Source: an uncultured Alphaproteobacteria bacterium
GTDB lineage: Bacteria > Pseudomonadota > Alphaproteobacteria > Puniceispirillales > Marisalimonadaceae
Assembly (NCBI GenBank): GCA_937142855.1
Contig: CAKZQZ010000054.1
Span: 1-64,000, forward strand
Reading direction: 5' to 3'
DNA length: 64,000 nucleotides
The notes under the pieces were generated by a model. That model was not told where the DNA came from. It saw only the letters and a list, made by a program, of their open reading frames with translations, and searched no databases. The position numbers were made by a program, and so were the translations under genes. This document shows positions 25,428-34,349 of this stretch, piece by piece. Numbering within the stretch: position 1 is the first letter of the stretch; each line of letters starts with the position of its first letter.

Positions 25428-25948
25428 GCAATAGTTTAAATAAAGAAAAACTAGATTCTATTTTACGAGTAGACCATGCAGGTGAAACTGCAGCAGCCAA
25501 AATCTATGATGGTCAATTAGCTATCTTAAAAAACACTCCAGTTGGTCCAACAATCCAACATATGAAAGACCAAGAGCAAGAACATTTAGACACTTTCAAT
25601 AAACTTTTGGTAGAAAATGATACAAGACCAACAGCTCTTCTTCCCTTATGGAATGTAATGGGATTTGGACTAGGTGTTGCTAGTGCAGTATTAGGCGAAA
25701 AAGCTGCAATGGCTTGTACTATAGCGGTTGAGGAAGTTATTGGCGAACATTATGCTAAACAAGCTGAGATATTAGATGATGAACACAAAGACCTTAAGTC
25801 TACTTTAATAAAGTTTAGAGACGATGAATTAGATCATCTTGAAACCGGTGTAGAGCACGATGGCAAAAGCGCACCTGGATATCAATTAATGAAAGCCGTT
25901 GTTCAAATGGGTTGTAGAACAGCTATAAAAATTTCTGAAAAAATCTAG
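25424..25948 (+). CDS. coq7: Demethoxyubiquinone hydroxylase, di-iron
   Basis: Hydroxylates C6 of demethoxyubiquinone, the penultimate step of ubiquinone synthesis. The 174-residue ferritin-like protein opens with ILRVDHAGETAAAKIYDGQL and carries the di-iron ligands in EQEHLDTF, EEVIGEHY and DDELDHLETG. Alphaproteobacteria use either this Coq7 or flavin-dependent hydroxylases at this position. The four-base overlap with dsbB indicates translational coupling. Confidence 0.96.
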   Translation: MSNSLNKEKLDSILRVDHAGETAAAKIYDGQLAILKNTPVGPTIQHMKDQEQEHLDTFNKLLVENDTRPTALLPLWNVMGFGLGVASAVLGEKAAMACTIAVEEVIGEHYAKQAEILDDEHKDLKSTLIKFRDDELDHLETGVEHDGKSAPGYQLMKAVVQMGCRTAIKISEKI

Positions 25949-25954
25949 TATGTT

Positions 25955-26518
25955 TCAGTTAGTGTTTTCTAATTCAGAATCCCAATACAAAAAATCACGC
26001 CAAGATTCGTGAAGATAGTTGGGTGGAAAATTCTTACCATTATTTTTTAATAATTGTGAAGTTGGTGGAATAGGTTTTATTAGAGGAAACATATTAATCT
26101 CTTTTGTGTTCTTGCTTCCTTTTTTAAAATTACATGGCCTACATGCGGCAACAACATTTGTCCAGTTTGTTTTCCCACCATGAGATCTTGGGATTACATG
26201 ATCAAAAGTTAAATCATGAGATTTTTTTAGAGCTCCACAATATTGGCACGAAAACTTATCTCTTAAAAAAACATTGAACCTCGAAAAAACGGGTGATTTT
26301 TGACTTTTAATATACTCCTTTAAAGAAATAACACTTGGTAGTTTCATAGAAAATCCAGGAGACCTTATGATCTCATCATACTCTGATACAATATTAACTC
26401 TATCTAGAAAGACAGCTTTTATAGTGTCTTGCCAAGACCAAAGTGATAATGGAAAATAACTTAAGGGTTGATAATCAGCATTCAAAACTAATGTGGGTGA
26501 AAAAGAATAAGCTGTCAT
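25955..26518 (-). CDS. HNH endonuclease-domain protein
   Basis: The HNH domain spans about residues 86-140: CQYCG, DLTFDHVIPRSHGGKTNWTN and CRPCN, giving the ββα-metal fold with two zinc-knuckle cysteine pairs. The N-terminus PTLVLNADYQPLSYFPLSLW is characteristic of a solitary, chromosomally fixed HNH family common in alphaproteobacteria and cyanobacteria; it is not linked to a restriction or phage module here. Cellular role unknown. It is convergent with coq7, with six bases between them. Confidence 0.88.
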   Translation of the reverse strand: MTAYSFSPTLVLNADYQPLSYFPLSLWSWQDTIKAVFLDRVNIVSEYDEIIRSPGFSMKLPSVISLKEYIKSQKSPVFSRFNVFLRDKFSCQYCGALKKSHDLTFDHVIPRSHGGKTNWTNVVAACRPCNFKKGSKNTKEINMFPLIKPIPPTSQLLKNNGKNFPPNYLHESWRDFLYWDSELENTN

Positions 26519-26601
26519 AAACTCTATTTTGATTAATTTTTTATTATAAATTAGATTAACAATATTAAATTTTTATTAAATAGGAAATTTTATTTATTTA
26601 A

Positions 26602-27261
26602 TTAGTTTAGTTTTTTTAACATCTCCATACCCTTGCTTATACCGTCGGGGTCAATTCCATGGCCTAAATTTGGCCTTGCGAAAATATTTGTATCGAAGCC
26701 AACTTGATCTAATAGAAGTTTTGATTTCTCCAATGAGATAAAAGGAACCACTTCGTCTTGTTCTCCATGAACTAATAAAACAGGAGTAGAAAAAAATTTA
26801 TGTTTATCATCAATGATATTATCTTTTGCGGCTTGAACGTTCTCTAACCTAAGAGCACCTGAATAACCGATTATACCAGCTAATTGATGCTTGCTAATTA
26901 GTAAACATTGCATAGCCATCATTGCACCTTGTGAAAAACCAATCAAAATTACATCTTTGAAGCTAAGACCAACACTCATAGCCTCTTTTTCAATTAAAGA
27001 TAATAAATTATTTGAGGCTTGGATCGCTCCCATTGGAATTTCTTCTATAGGAAACCATTGTCTTCCCTGTGGCGACATTGCACATGGGAAAGGAGCGTCT
27101 GGAGAAATAAAAGTAGCATTGGGTAATGCCATAGAAAATGGGTTTGCAAGGTCAATAAGATCTTTTCCATCTGCACCATAACCATGTAAAAAAATTACTA
27201 ATTTGCTTGGATTCCCTCCAGCTGCAGGTGCTTGTCTATATATATTAGTATTATCTTTCAT
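26602..27261 (-). CDS. Carboxylesterase/phospholipase (alpha/beta hydrolase, YpfH-like)
   Basis: A 219-residue alpha/beta hydrolase of the acyl-protein thioesterase/phospholipase class. The oxyanion segment is LHGYGADGKDL, the nucleophile elbow GFSQGAMMA, the catalytic Asp HGEQDEVVP and the His GHGID. The ATG at 27261 fits homologues that begin with a short segment ending APAAGG; a TTG 45 bases upstream is possible but less likely. Substrate is unknown: short acyl esters or lysophospholipids are typical of the family. Confidence 0.84.
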   Translation of the reverse strand: MKDNTNIYRQAPAAGGNPSKLVIFLHGYGADGKDLIDLANPFSMALPNATFISPDAPFPCAMSPQGRQWFPIEEIPMGAIQASNNLLSLIEKEAMSVGLSFKDVILIGFSQGAMMAMQCLLISKHQLAGIIGYSGALRLENVQAAKDNIIDDKHKFFSTPVLLVHGEQDEVVPFISLEKSKLLLDQVGFDTNIFARPNLGHGIDPDGISKGMEMLKKLN

Positions 27262-27378
27262 TTCAGCCCTATTATTATGTTCACTATATGAATATATCCT
27301 TATCAAAAAAATGTTACTAGTATTACTTGATGTTATGATATGTTATTTATTTAATCTTAATTAATTAGTAAAAGTTTA

Positions 27379-28395
27379 ATGAAAAACATTTTTGAAAACT
27401 CAAATAAATTGATCGATCCGTTTGGCAGGGATGTAAATTACTTAAGAGTTTCTGTTACTGACAGATGTGATTTTAGATGCACTTATTGCATGGCTGAGGA
27501 TATGCAATTTCTTCCTAAGAAAGATATTCTGAGTCTAGAAGAGCTAGAAACAGTTTGTAGAGTTTTTATGAAACTTGGTACTAGAAAGATTAGGCTTACT
27601 GGTGGTGAACCTCTTGTAAGAAAAGGAATTATGCAAGTTATCAAAAACTTGGGCAAAGAAGTTGGAAATTCTCTTGACGAATTGACTATAACAACAAATG
27701 GTAGCCAATTAGAAACAAAGGCTGAGGATCTTTATAATGCAGGTGTAAGACGCATAAATGTTTCTCTAGATCATCTTGATCCATTAAAATTTAAAGAAAT
27801 AACTAGATGGGGTGACCTTGAGAAAGTTAAAAGAGGGTTGCATAAGGCACGCGAAGTAGGATTAAAAATAAAAATTAATACTGTAGCAATCAGTAATTTT
27901 AATCAAAGTCATTTGCCAGATATCCTTAAATGGTGTGGTGAAGAAGGTTTTGATATGACTATTATTGAAGTTATGCCCATGGGTGATATTGGAGGAGATA
28001 CTAGATATGGGCAATATTTACCTCTCTCACAAGTTCGTCAAGATTTGGAAAAAGAATTTACCTTAAAAGATCTTCCAGAAAGAACTAGTGGTCCTGCAAG
28101 ATACGTTTCCGTTGAAGAAACCAAAAATAAATTAGGCTTTATAACTCCCCTGACACATAATTTTTGTGAAAGTTGTAACAGGGTTAGACTGACTTGCACT
28201 GGTATTCTTTACATGTGTTTAGGACAAGATGATAACGCTGACCTAAAAACAGTTCTAAGAGATAAAGGTGCTGAAGCTCTAGAGGATGCTATTAGAAGTG
28301 CAATTGGCAGAAAGCCTAAAGGTCATGATTTTGAGATTTCTCGTCAATCAACTAATGTTTCTGTAAATAGGCACATGTCTCTTACTGGTGGATAA
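27379..28395 (+). CDS. moaA: GTP 3',8-cyclase (molybdenum cofactor synthesis)
   Basis: Radical SAM enzyme that converts GTP to 3',8-cyclo-GTP, the first step of molybdopterin synthesis. The N-terminal CDFRCTYC binds the radical SAM cluster; the C-terminal cluster cysteines appear in [12 protein letters not shown] and CLGQ. The protein ends MSLTGG, and this C-terminal GG is required for activity in MoaA. Length is normal at 338 residues. No moaBCDE lies next to it; molybdenum-enzyme chaperone genes are at 35-36.6 kb. Confidence 0.96.
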   Translation: MKNIFENSNKLIDPFGRDVNYLRVSVTDRCDFRCTYCMAEDMQFLPKKDILSLEELETVCRVFMKLGTRKIRLTGGEPLVRKGIMQVIKNLGKEVGNSLDELTITTNGSQLETKAEDLYNAGVRRINVSLDHLDPLKFKEITRWGDLEKVKRGLHKAREVGLKIKINTVAISNFNQSHLPDILKWCGEEGFDMTIIEVMPMGDIGGDTRYGQYLPLSQVRQDLEKEFTLKDLPERTSGPARYVSVEETKNKLGFITPLTHNFCESCNRVRLTCTGILYMCLGQDDNADLKTVLRDKGAEALEDAIRSAIGRKPKGHDFEISRQSTNVSVNRHMSLTGG

Positions 28396-28397
28396 AG

Positions 28398-29570
28398 TTA
28401 TTTAAAACTAAGTTCCTGGGGTTTAATCACTAAAATACTAATAAACAAAGTTATAATGGGAATAGTTGTATAAAACATCATTACTTCCCAACCAAGTGTG
28501 TTATGTAAAGCTCCTGCCAAAAATGATCCAGTGGCAACAAATGTAAAAATAATGAAATCTGTTACACCTTGTACCTTAGGTCTTTCTTCCGGAGAAGCTG
28601 ATTTTGCTATAACGTCACTACCACCAACATATAAAAAGTTCCAACCTAAACCACATAAGAAAAGAGCAATCCAAAAATTTAGAACCGTTTCTCCAACTAT
28701 AGCAAATGAAATTGAAATAACATATAGTAAAACACCTGCCATCATTACGTTCTTATTGCCAAATTTCATTATAATAAACCCTGTAAAAAAAGAGGGTGCA
28801 AACATTGCAATTACATGCCACTGAATTACTGTAGCACTTGCTTCATCTCCTAATTTACACACATTAACAATTTGAAGCGGGGTAGCCGTCATAATAAAAC
28901 TCATTAGAGAATACCCTACTGCGGCAGCTAAAATCGCAATTAGCAAATTTTTTCTAAATAAAATTTGACTTAGAGGTCTCAATAGATTTTTGTTTGGTAA
29001 TGGTTTTTCTATTTTTATAAATAATAAAATTATGAAGTTCAAAACCTGAATAAACGCTGCAAGCAAATAAGACGCTAAATAAATATAATCAGGGAAAAAA
29101 TCAAAAGAGCTTTTTGAGATTTCAGGCCCAACCACAGCTGCAATCACACCACCCGCAAGAACTAATGAAATAGCCTTACTTTTTAAATTTATGGGGACAT
29201 TATCTGCTGCTGCATAACGATAAAACTGTTGATTGGCTTGAGAAAAACCTAATAAAATTGATCCAAGAATAAACAATGAAAAGCTTCTATCATAAATTGA
29301 AAAAACTATAACTAAGCAACCTATAAATGCAGAAAGCGCTCCCAATAAAAACATAGGTCTTCTTCCAAATTTACCCATCAAGAGAGACACTGGTATTAAA
29401 GTAAGTGCTATAGTAAGAAACTGAATTGATAGAGGTAAAGTAGCCAAGGCTGAATTAGTAGATAAAATAGTTCCAACCAAGCCCGTATTAATCATATTAA
29501 TGTTAGTGGTTGTAATAGATAAACCTTGGGCAATTGAAAGTATAAGCGTATTTCTTTTATCTAATTGCAA
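28398..29570 (-). CDS. Major facilitator superfamily transporter
   Basis: A 390-residue protein with about 12 hydrophobic segments. The MFS motif A variant GKFGRRPMFLLG lies between segments 2 and 3, and the related IMKFGNKNVM lies in the second half. Substrate cannot be told. The start is a TTG at 29570 that directly follows an in-frame TAG; the next ATG would cut into the first membrane segment, so the TTG is kept although no good Shine-Dalgarno precedes it. It is convergent with moaA (two-base gap). Confidence 0.84.
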   Translation of the reverse strand: MQLDKRNTLILSIAQGLSITTTNINMINTGLVGTILSTNSALATLPLSIQFLTIALTLIPVSLLMGKFGRRPMFLLGALSAFIGCLVIVFSIYDRSFSLFILGSILLGFSQANQQFYRYAAADNVPINLKSKAISLVLAGGVIAAVVGPEISKSSFDFFPDYIYLASYLLAAFIQVLNFIILLFIKIEKPLPNKNLLRPLSQILFRKNLLIAILAAAVGYSLMSFIMTATPLQIVNVCKLGDEASATVIQWHVIAMFAPSFFTGFIIMKFGNKNVMMAGVLLYVISISFAIVGETVLNFWIALFLCGLGWNFLYVGGSDVIAKSASPEERPKVQGVTDFIIFTFVATGSFLAGALHNTLGWEVMMFYTTIPIITLFISILVIKPQELSFK

Positions 29571-29634
29571 CTACTTATTGTCTTTATAAAGAGATGATAT
29601 TAACTTCATAAAATAATCTTTCAAAAAATTTCTG

Positions 29635-30714
29635 ATGGAGATAGATTTGAAAAGGTATTCTGGCCCCGGACCAAAAAACCTTATTACAGATGTTATTGGA
29701 GTGCAAGTAGGTCATGCAGAGGACATGATGATTGGGACAGGTGTAACAGTTATCTCTGGTGACAAACCTTTTTCTACAGCAGTTGACGTTAGAGGAGGAG
29801 GGCCAGGCACTAGGGAAACTGATATGTTAAGTTTAGAAAATTCTATTGGACGTTCAGATGCTATTGTCCTTTCTGGAGGATCTGCTTATGGGCTGGATGC
29901 TTGTTCTGAGGTACAAGATTTATTAAGACAAGATAAAAAAGGCTATGAGTTAGGTAAGGCTATTATTCCTCTTGTTCCAGGTGCTGTTATATTTGATCTT
30001 AATATCAACGAAAACCCACATGTTAATGAAGTAGGAAAACACTCTCCATGGAGAAAATTAGCAAATAAAGCTTATAACTCACTTAGCAAGAACTTTAAGC
30101 AGGGATCATATGGTGCAGGTTGCGGTGCAACTACCGCTACATTAAAAGGCGGGCAAGGCTCTTCATCTTGGGTACAAAAACTTTCAAATGAAGAAGAATA
30201 TACAATTGGAGCTCTTGTTATAAATAACGCTGTTGGTAATCCATTACTAAATGAAGGCCCTCATTTTTTATCTGGTTTTTTAGAAATTGCAAATGAGTTT
30301 GGAGGTTATGGTGCTTCTTCTGAAAATTACGACCATATTCTTAGAGCAAAAAGAGTTCCATCTTCTCTTGGCCTTTCAAATACCTTTAATGATATTGCAA
30401 GTAATACGGTTATAGCCGTTATTGCAACTGATGCCCCTGTTACAAGAGCCAATCTAAAAAGAATGGCAATGATGGCTCATGATGGAATCGCTAAATCATT
30501 AAGTCCAGCTCATACCCCAATGGATGGAGATACAATTTTTGCCATCTCTAGTAACGAAGTAATAAATAAAGAGATTTTAGAAAGTACAGATATTTTAGCT
30601 TTAGGTGCTAGGGCCAGTGACTGCTTAGCCAGAGCATGCAATAAGGCTATTTACGAGGCTATTAAAGTAGGAAAATCTAAGCCAAGCTGGAAGAGTCTAT
30701 TTGAAGTTGAATAA
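29635..30714 (+). CDS. P1-family N-terminal-nucleophile aminopeptidase (DmpA/BapA-like)
   Basis: Self-processing peptidase of the S58/DmpA family. Conserved blocks are ITDVIGVQVGHAED, GGGPGTRETDML, LSGGSAYGLDA, YGAGCGATTATLKGG and, after the predicted self-cleavage site, SNTVIAVIATDAPVTRANLKR. By family analogy the chain is cut between Asn and Thr in SNTV, the Thr becoming the nucleophile. Family members cut beta-amino acid dipeptides or amino-acid amides. The usual GAGTGA block reads GAGCGA here. There is no signal peptide, so it is cytoplasmic. Confidence 0.87.
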   Translation: MEIDLKRYSGPGPKNLITDVIGVQVGHAEDMMIGTGVTVISGDKPFSTAVDVRGGGPGTRETDMLSLENSIGRSDAIVLSGGSAYGLDACSEVQDLLRQDKKGYELGKAIIPLVPGAVIFDLNINENPHVNEVGKHSPWRKLANKAYNSLSKNFKQGSYGAGCGATTATLKGGQGSSSWVQKLSNEEEYTIGALVINNAVGNPLLNEGPHFLSGFLEIANEFGGYGASSENYDHILRAKRVPSSLGLSNTFNDIASNTVIAVIATDAPVTRANLKRMAMMAHDGIAKSLSPAHTPMDGDTIFAISSNEVINKEILESTDILALGARASDCLARACNKAIYEAIKVGKSKPSWKSLFEVE

Positions 30715-30723
30715 GATTTTTAT

Positions 30724-31515
30724 CTAATCTTTTAAATTAAGTGCCTGTGCTTTTTTTTTCAAACGCCAGTAAAAAATTGATGCAAGAGGTAGACTAAATA
30801 TATAAACAAGTACCAAAATTATAAAGCCTCTGATTGGATTACTAATAATAGCATTACTTAAAAGTGCCAAAACTATTAATAGTGGTATCACAAAAGATTT
30901 AGGAATCTGGAAAACTTTACCCGAAAAAGTTGGCAAATTACTTACCATAGCAACTGAAATAAAACCTATCCATAACCCAACTACTTCAAAAGTTTTCAAA
31001 TTATGAAATTGTAAATATTCGTCAATTGCAATTGGAAACAACAACAAAAATGCAGCAGCAGGGGTTGGAACACCATTAAAATAATTCTTAGCATAACTTG
31101 GCCTTTCGGATAATTCTGAATTAAACCTAGCCAGTCTAAGACCTGAACAAATGACGAATAAAACAATCACAATCCAAAATAAATTTCCTTGAGGTTTATC
31201 CATCCATAGATAGATGCTAAATGCTGGAACAGCTCCAAAAACAACAAAGTCTGAGAGTGAATCAAGATGCATTCCAAATTCACTTGTAGATTTTAATAAT
31301 CTTGCAACTCTTCCATCAAGCATATCAAATACCGATGCTATTATAATCATTATAATAACATTATCCCAATTATTAAAAATAGCCTGATACATTGCTTGCA
31401 AGCCAAAGATTAGTGCACAGATTGTAAGAAAATTTGGCAGCATCCAAACAACAGAAAAACGTCTAGGTCTGGCTTGCAATGCTTTTTTAGCTAATTTGAT
31501 TCCTTTATTTTTCAT
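30724..31515 (-). CDS. pssA: CDP-diacylglycerol-serine O-phosphatidyltransferase
   Basis: Makes phosphatidylserine from CDP-diacylglycerol and serine. The CDP-alcohol phosphotransferase motif D-G-x2-A-R-x8-G-x3-D-x3-D is in DGRVARLLKSTSEFGMHLD and the SD that follows it. The 263-residue membrane protein has six to eight hydrophobic segments, matching the type II Pss. The ATG at 31515 is preferred to a TTG one codon upstream. Its start overlaps the psd 3' end, so the two consecutive steps of phosphatidylethanolamine synthesis are coupled. Confidence 0.95.
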   Translation of the reverse strand: MKNKGIKLAKKALQARPRRFSVVWMLPNFLTICALIFGLQAMYQAIFNNWDNVIIMIIIASVFDMLDGRVARLLKSTSEFGMHLDSLSDFVVFGAVPAFSIYLWMDKPQGNLFWIVIVLFVICSGLRLARFNSELSERPSYAKNYFNGVPTPAAAFLLLFPIAIDEYLQFHNLKTFEVVGLWIGFISVAMVSNLPTFSGKVFQIPKSFVIPLLIVLALLSNAIISNPIRGFIILVLVYIFSLPLASIFYWRLKKKAQALNLKD

Positions 31516-32230
31516 CAATATTTCTCTTTACTGACTTACTACTTTTAGTAAAATCAGCAACAATAGTCTCTCCGGCAATCATTTTCTGACCGACCAAAAC
31601 CATTGTGGAGGCTTCTGATGGGAAATACACATCTACTCTACTACCAAATCTTATAAGACCAAACATATCACCAGCTTTTAAATCAGAACCGATATCAACA
31701 TCACAAATAATTCTTCTTGCCACTAATCCTGCAATCTGAACAAATGCTATTTTTTTTCCATTTTCAGTGTCCATTCCAAGAATAAGTCTCTCATTATCAG
31801 AAGAGGCCTTATCTAAACTTGCATTAAAGAATGCTCCAGGAATATAATTTTTATAAGTAATTTGCCCAGACATTGGTGAACGGTTAACATGAACATCAAA
31901 AACATTCATAAAAATACAGACTCTAGTCCAATTTCCATCAGGTAAACCTAACTCTTGATCCGGTGTTACTTTTGAAATTTCAATAACTCTTCCATCTGCA
32001 GGTGAAATAATAAGATTGTTTTTATTAGCGCCTGACAATACTGGCGTAATACGATCTGGGTTTCTAAAAAAATAAACGCACCAAACTGTTAGCACCAACC
32101 CAACAAAATATAATGGGCTCCATAGCCATCCAACTATCACCGTAAAAACAAAAAAAATAGCAATAAATGGAATGCCTGCTGGATGTATAGGAGTAATAAC
32201 CGATGTTTTAATAGAATCTATAATATTCAT
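31505..32230 (-). CDS. psd: Phosphatidylserine decarboxylase (short, alphaproteobacterial form)
   Basis: Pyruvoyl enzyme that decarboxylates phosphatidylserine to phosphatidylethanolamine at the inner membrane. The autocleavage site is in RFGSRVDVYFP: cleavage at the Gly-Ser bond makes the pyruvoyl group. The N-terminal portion (about 15-55) is hydrophobic, and IHPAGIPFI and PADGRVIEI are family blocks. Length of 241 residues suits the short form. It overlaps pssA by 11 bases, and its own start lies 118 bases from the divergent coiled-coil gene. Confidence 0.94.
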   Translation of the reverse strand: MNIIDSIKTSVITPIHPAGIPFIAIFFVFTVIVGWLWSPLYFVGLVLTVWCVYFFRNPDRITPVLSGANKNNLIISPADGRVIEISKVTPDQELGLPDGNWTRVCIFMNVFDVHVNRSPMSGQITYKNYIPGAFFNASLDKASSDNERLILGMDTENGKKIAFVQIAGLVARRIICDVDIGSDLKAGDMFGLIRFGSRVDVYFPSEASTMVLVGQKMIAGETIVADFTKSSKSVKRNIDEK

Positions 32231-32348
32231 CTTATTTATACCGAAATTTTAATTTAGGAATTGTCCAAATTATGTAATTTTATTATTTTCTACATATGTT
32301 ATATTATAAAAAGTTAATTTTTAACACAAAAACATCATTACATATATA

Positions 32349-32654
32349 GTGAGAGAAATTTTGAACAAAGTTAAAGAAAAAAAATTAAAAGCCATAAAGT
32401 CTGAAATTTCAGAGATTTCTAAACTAGTATCATCTAATACAAACAATGAATTGGAGGATAATGATCATGATGATTTTAAAAAATTAGAAAGTGATACTAT
32501 TACTCTTACTAAAATAGTCGATAATGTATCTAATAACTTTGATAAACATCGATTAGAAGAAATTTCCGAAGAATTAAAAAATATAAGGATTACTCTTGCT
32601 AAACAAGATACAATTCTTAGAGATATCTTATTAAAACTAGATGAAAACAATTAA
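32349..32654 (+). CDS. Small coiled-coil protein of unknown function
   Basis: A 101-residue acidic/lysine-rich protein without recognisable domain. Residues 50-98 (SDTITLTKIVDNVS to LLKLDEN) show heptad spacing of Ile/Leu/Val, consistent with a coiled coil, after an acidic Asn/Asp patch (NELEDNDHDD). There is no signal peptide or membrane segment. The start is uncertain: GTG at 32349, or TTG at 32361 with GAGAGA a few bases upstream; there is no internal ATG. It is the first of three uncharacterised co-directional genes between psd and bioY. Confidence 0.6.
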   Translation: MREILNKVKEKKLKAIKSEISEISKLVSSNTNNELEDNDHDDFKKLESDTITLTKIVDNVSNNFDKHRLEEISEELKNIRITLAKQDTILRDILLKLDENN

Positions 32655-32745
32655 TTAATGTTAAAGTTTGATGGAAATCTTAAATTTTAATAGTAAAATA
32701 TTGATATTAAAAAAACTGTATCTTTTTTGGTACCGTGTTATATAT

Positions 32746-32758
32746 TAACTGCTAGTTA
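32746..32758. promoter_or_regulatory. Short palindrome before the repeat-protein gene
   Basis: TAACT-GCT-AGTTA is a perfect five-base inverted repeat, ten bases before the Shine-Dalgarno of the gene at 32779. It could be an operator half-site or a small leader hairpin. Nothing else supports it. Confidence 0.25.
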
Positions 32759-32767
32759 CCAAATTAG

Positions 32768-32774
32768 TGGAGGT
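32768..32774 (+). promoter_or_regulatory. Shine-Dalgarno deciding the start of the repeat protein
   Basis: TGGAGGT lies four bases before the ATG at 32779. It overlaps the alternative GTG at 32767 and so excludes it. Choosing 32779 also places the signal peptide at the N-terminus. Confidence 0.8.
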
Positions 32775-32778
32775 TCAC

Positions 32779-33951
32779 ATGCGTTTTGTTAAAAACAATT
32801 TTTTGCTTTTGGCTTTTTGTTTTTTGGCAAGTGTCGTAGCTATAAATTCAGAAAAAGCTATTGCAGGCGGCGACCCATCCATTAAAGATAAAAAAGTTAC
32901 TAATAATAAAAACAATATAAAGCAACATGATCACGACAAAGTATATGTTAATGATCAAAAAAAATTATCATCATCTAAAAAAGCAAATAAAAACCAAGAA
33001 AAAATAAATTCAAAAAATAATCCTAATCAAGATGGTAAAGTTGAAACGGCAGGCTTTGCTGCTATCGAAGATGTTCCACTAATAATTGACTTGTCATCCG
33101 TTACAGACTCCGATGGTATGGGAACAGTAAGCGTTCAATGGCAAATTTCATCTGATGATAATAAATGGACTAATATAAGTGGCGCAACAAACCAGTCATT
33201 TACACCTAGACAAACTCATGTTGGAAGAAAACTTCGGGTTGCAATATCCTATGTTGATGGTCAAGGTAATTTAGAACCATTAATTAGCCCTCCTTCCACT
33301 CCCGTAAAAAATGTAAATGATAAACCAACTGGATCTGCAAGACTTATAGGTGCACCAGTTGAAGACAGTGCTCTTGTGGTAGATACTTCAAGTATTGCTG
33401 ATGAAGATGGAATAGGTGGCTTTGACATTTCATGGCAAAGATCTACAACAAAATCAACCTGGCAAGCTTACGCCCAAGGTCAAAATGAAGTTCTTAGACT
33501 TGGACAGAGCCAAGTCGGTTATTCATATAGAGCTGTCGTATCTTATATTGATAGACATGGAACAAGAGAAGTTCTTTACACGAATCCATCAGAGACAATT
33601 GATAATTTAGATGATCCCGTTCAAGGTGAAGTGGTTATTGTTGGTAAACCTATAGAAGGCGTTACCCTCAGAGCATTGTCAGATTCACTTTCAGATGAAG
33701 ATGGTATAGCATCTATTTCGATTAGTTGGGAAACATCTAAAGATGGAAGAAATTGGATTGCAGTGAATAGCTTAAGTGGTCCTATACTAGCTCTAAACCA
33801 GTCATTGGTAGGGTCTCAGATTAGATCAAGGGTTGCCGTCGTTGATAATTTTGGTATTGAAACTATTCTTTACAGCCAAGCAACACGTACAGTTGAAAAT
33901 GTAAACAACAGGCCTTCAGGCAGAATTATTATAAGAAGAGTTGGTGAATAA
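32779..33951 (+). CDS. Secreted protein with three tandem ~98-residue beta-domain repeats
   Basis: The 390-residue protein starts with a signal peptide (about residues 1-27, hydrophobic core NFLLLAFCFLASVVA). A 55-residue Lys/Asn/Asp-rich low-complexity linker follows. Three repeats occupy about residues 86-184, 185-282 and 283-380, each with an SW/QW-x2-S core, DxDG(I/M) and a closing N(V/L)(N/D)D or NVNN-x-P segment before the next Gly. Similar Ig/cadherin-like repeats occur in large RTX adhesins, but no RTX nonapeptide or secretion signal is present. Ten residues of a fourth unit (GRIIIRRVGE) end the protein. Extracellular or periplasmic binding is the likely role, unproven. Confidence 0.78.
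   Translation: MRFVKNNFLLLAFCFLASVVAINSEKAIAGGDPSIKDKKVTNNKNNIKQHDHDKVYVNDQKKLSSSKKANKNQEKINSKNNPNQDGKVETAGFAAIEDVPLIIDLSSVTDSDGMGTVSVQWQISSDDNKWTNISGATNQSFTPRQTHVGRKLRVAISYVDGQGNLEPLISPPSTPVKNVNDKPTGSARLIGAPVEDSALVVDTSSIADEDGIGGFDISWQRSTTKSTWQAYAQGQNEVLRLGQSQVGYSYRAVVSYIDRHGTREVLYTNPSETIDNLDDPVQGEVVIVGKPIEGVTLRALSDSLSDEDGIASISISWETSKDGRNWIAVNSLSGPILALNQSLVGSQIRSRVAVVDNFGIETILYSQATRTVENVNNRPSGRIIIRRVGE
33034..33948 (+). repeat. Three tandem ~295-bp coding repeats plus a partial fourth
   Basis: Units at 33034-33330 (99 codons), 33331-33624 (98) and 33625-33918 (98), then 33919-33948 as the first ten codons of another unit. They are alike at protein level (shared DxDG, W, VG and closing N-x-P positions) but diverged in DNA, so the duplication is old. 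Confidence 0.8.
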
Positions 33952-34042
33952 TATTTCAATACAAAACATATGTTGAATCTTGTATTTTATATTAAAAATA
34001 TCATATGAATAATATATATTTCAAGTCTATGGAGTTTGTTTT

Positions 34043-34318
34043 ATGAAAATCAATCCTGATGCTAACGATCTAAGTTCTAATGTGGTTTCATTTAAAAAAT
34101 TCAAAGACAAAAAACCAGATATGGTTAGCTCTACAATTGCGGCAATCATTGCTATCAAAATTGATCATCCTGAAAATATTAGTCCTGAAGATTTTTTTAT
34201 AAATCAGCTTGAATCTATGCAAAACAATGAAGTGCTAGCATTTGAAGACGCTCTTGATAATGATGCTATAGGGTTAACAACTAAAGAAGCACAAAATCAA
34301 GCTTCAAATGACGCTTAG
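34043..34318 (+). CDS. Small acidic protein of unknown function
   Basis: A 91-residue soluble protein with a short basic patch (VSFKKFKDKKPD, residues 16-27), a hydrophobic helix (STIAAIIAIKI) and an acidic, Asp/Glu/Asn-rich C-terminus. No signal peptide and no recognised domain. The ATG has a GGAG eight bases upstream, which supports it as a real gene. It follows the repeat protein by 91 bases on the same strand and converges with bioY. Confidence 0.6.
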   Translation: MKINPDANDLSSNVVSFKKFKDKKPDMVSSTIAAIIAIKIDHPENISPEDFFINQLESMQNNEVLAFEDALDNDAIGLTTKEAQNQASNDA

Positions 34319-34349
34319 TATTTCAAAATAAAAAATTAATTAAGTTAGT

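Noticed and set aside
25955-26518. HNH gene as part of a phage or restriction system
   Set aside because: It stands alone among core genes and resembles the chromosomally fixed solitary HNH family; no methylase or phage gene is near.
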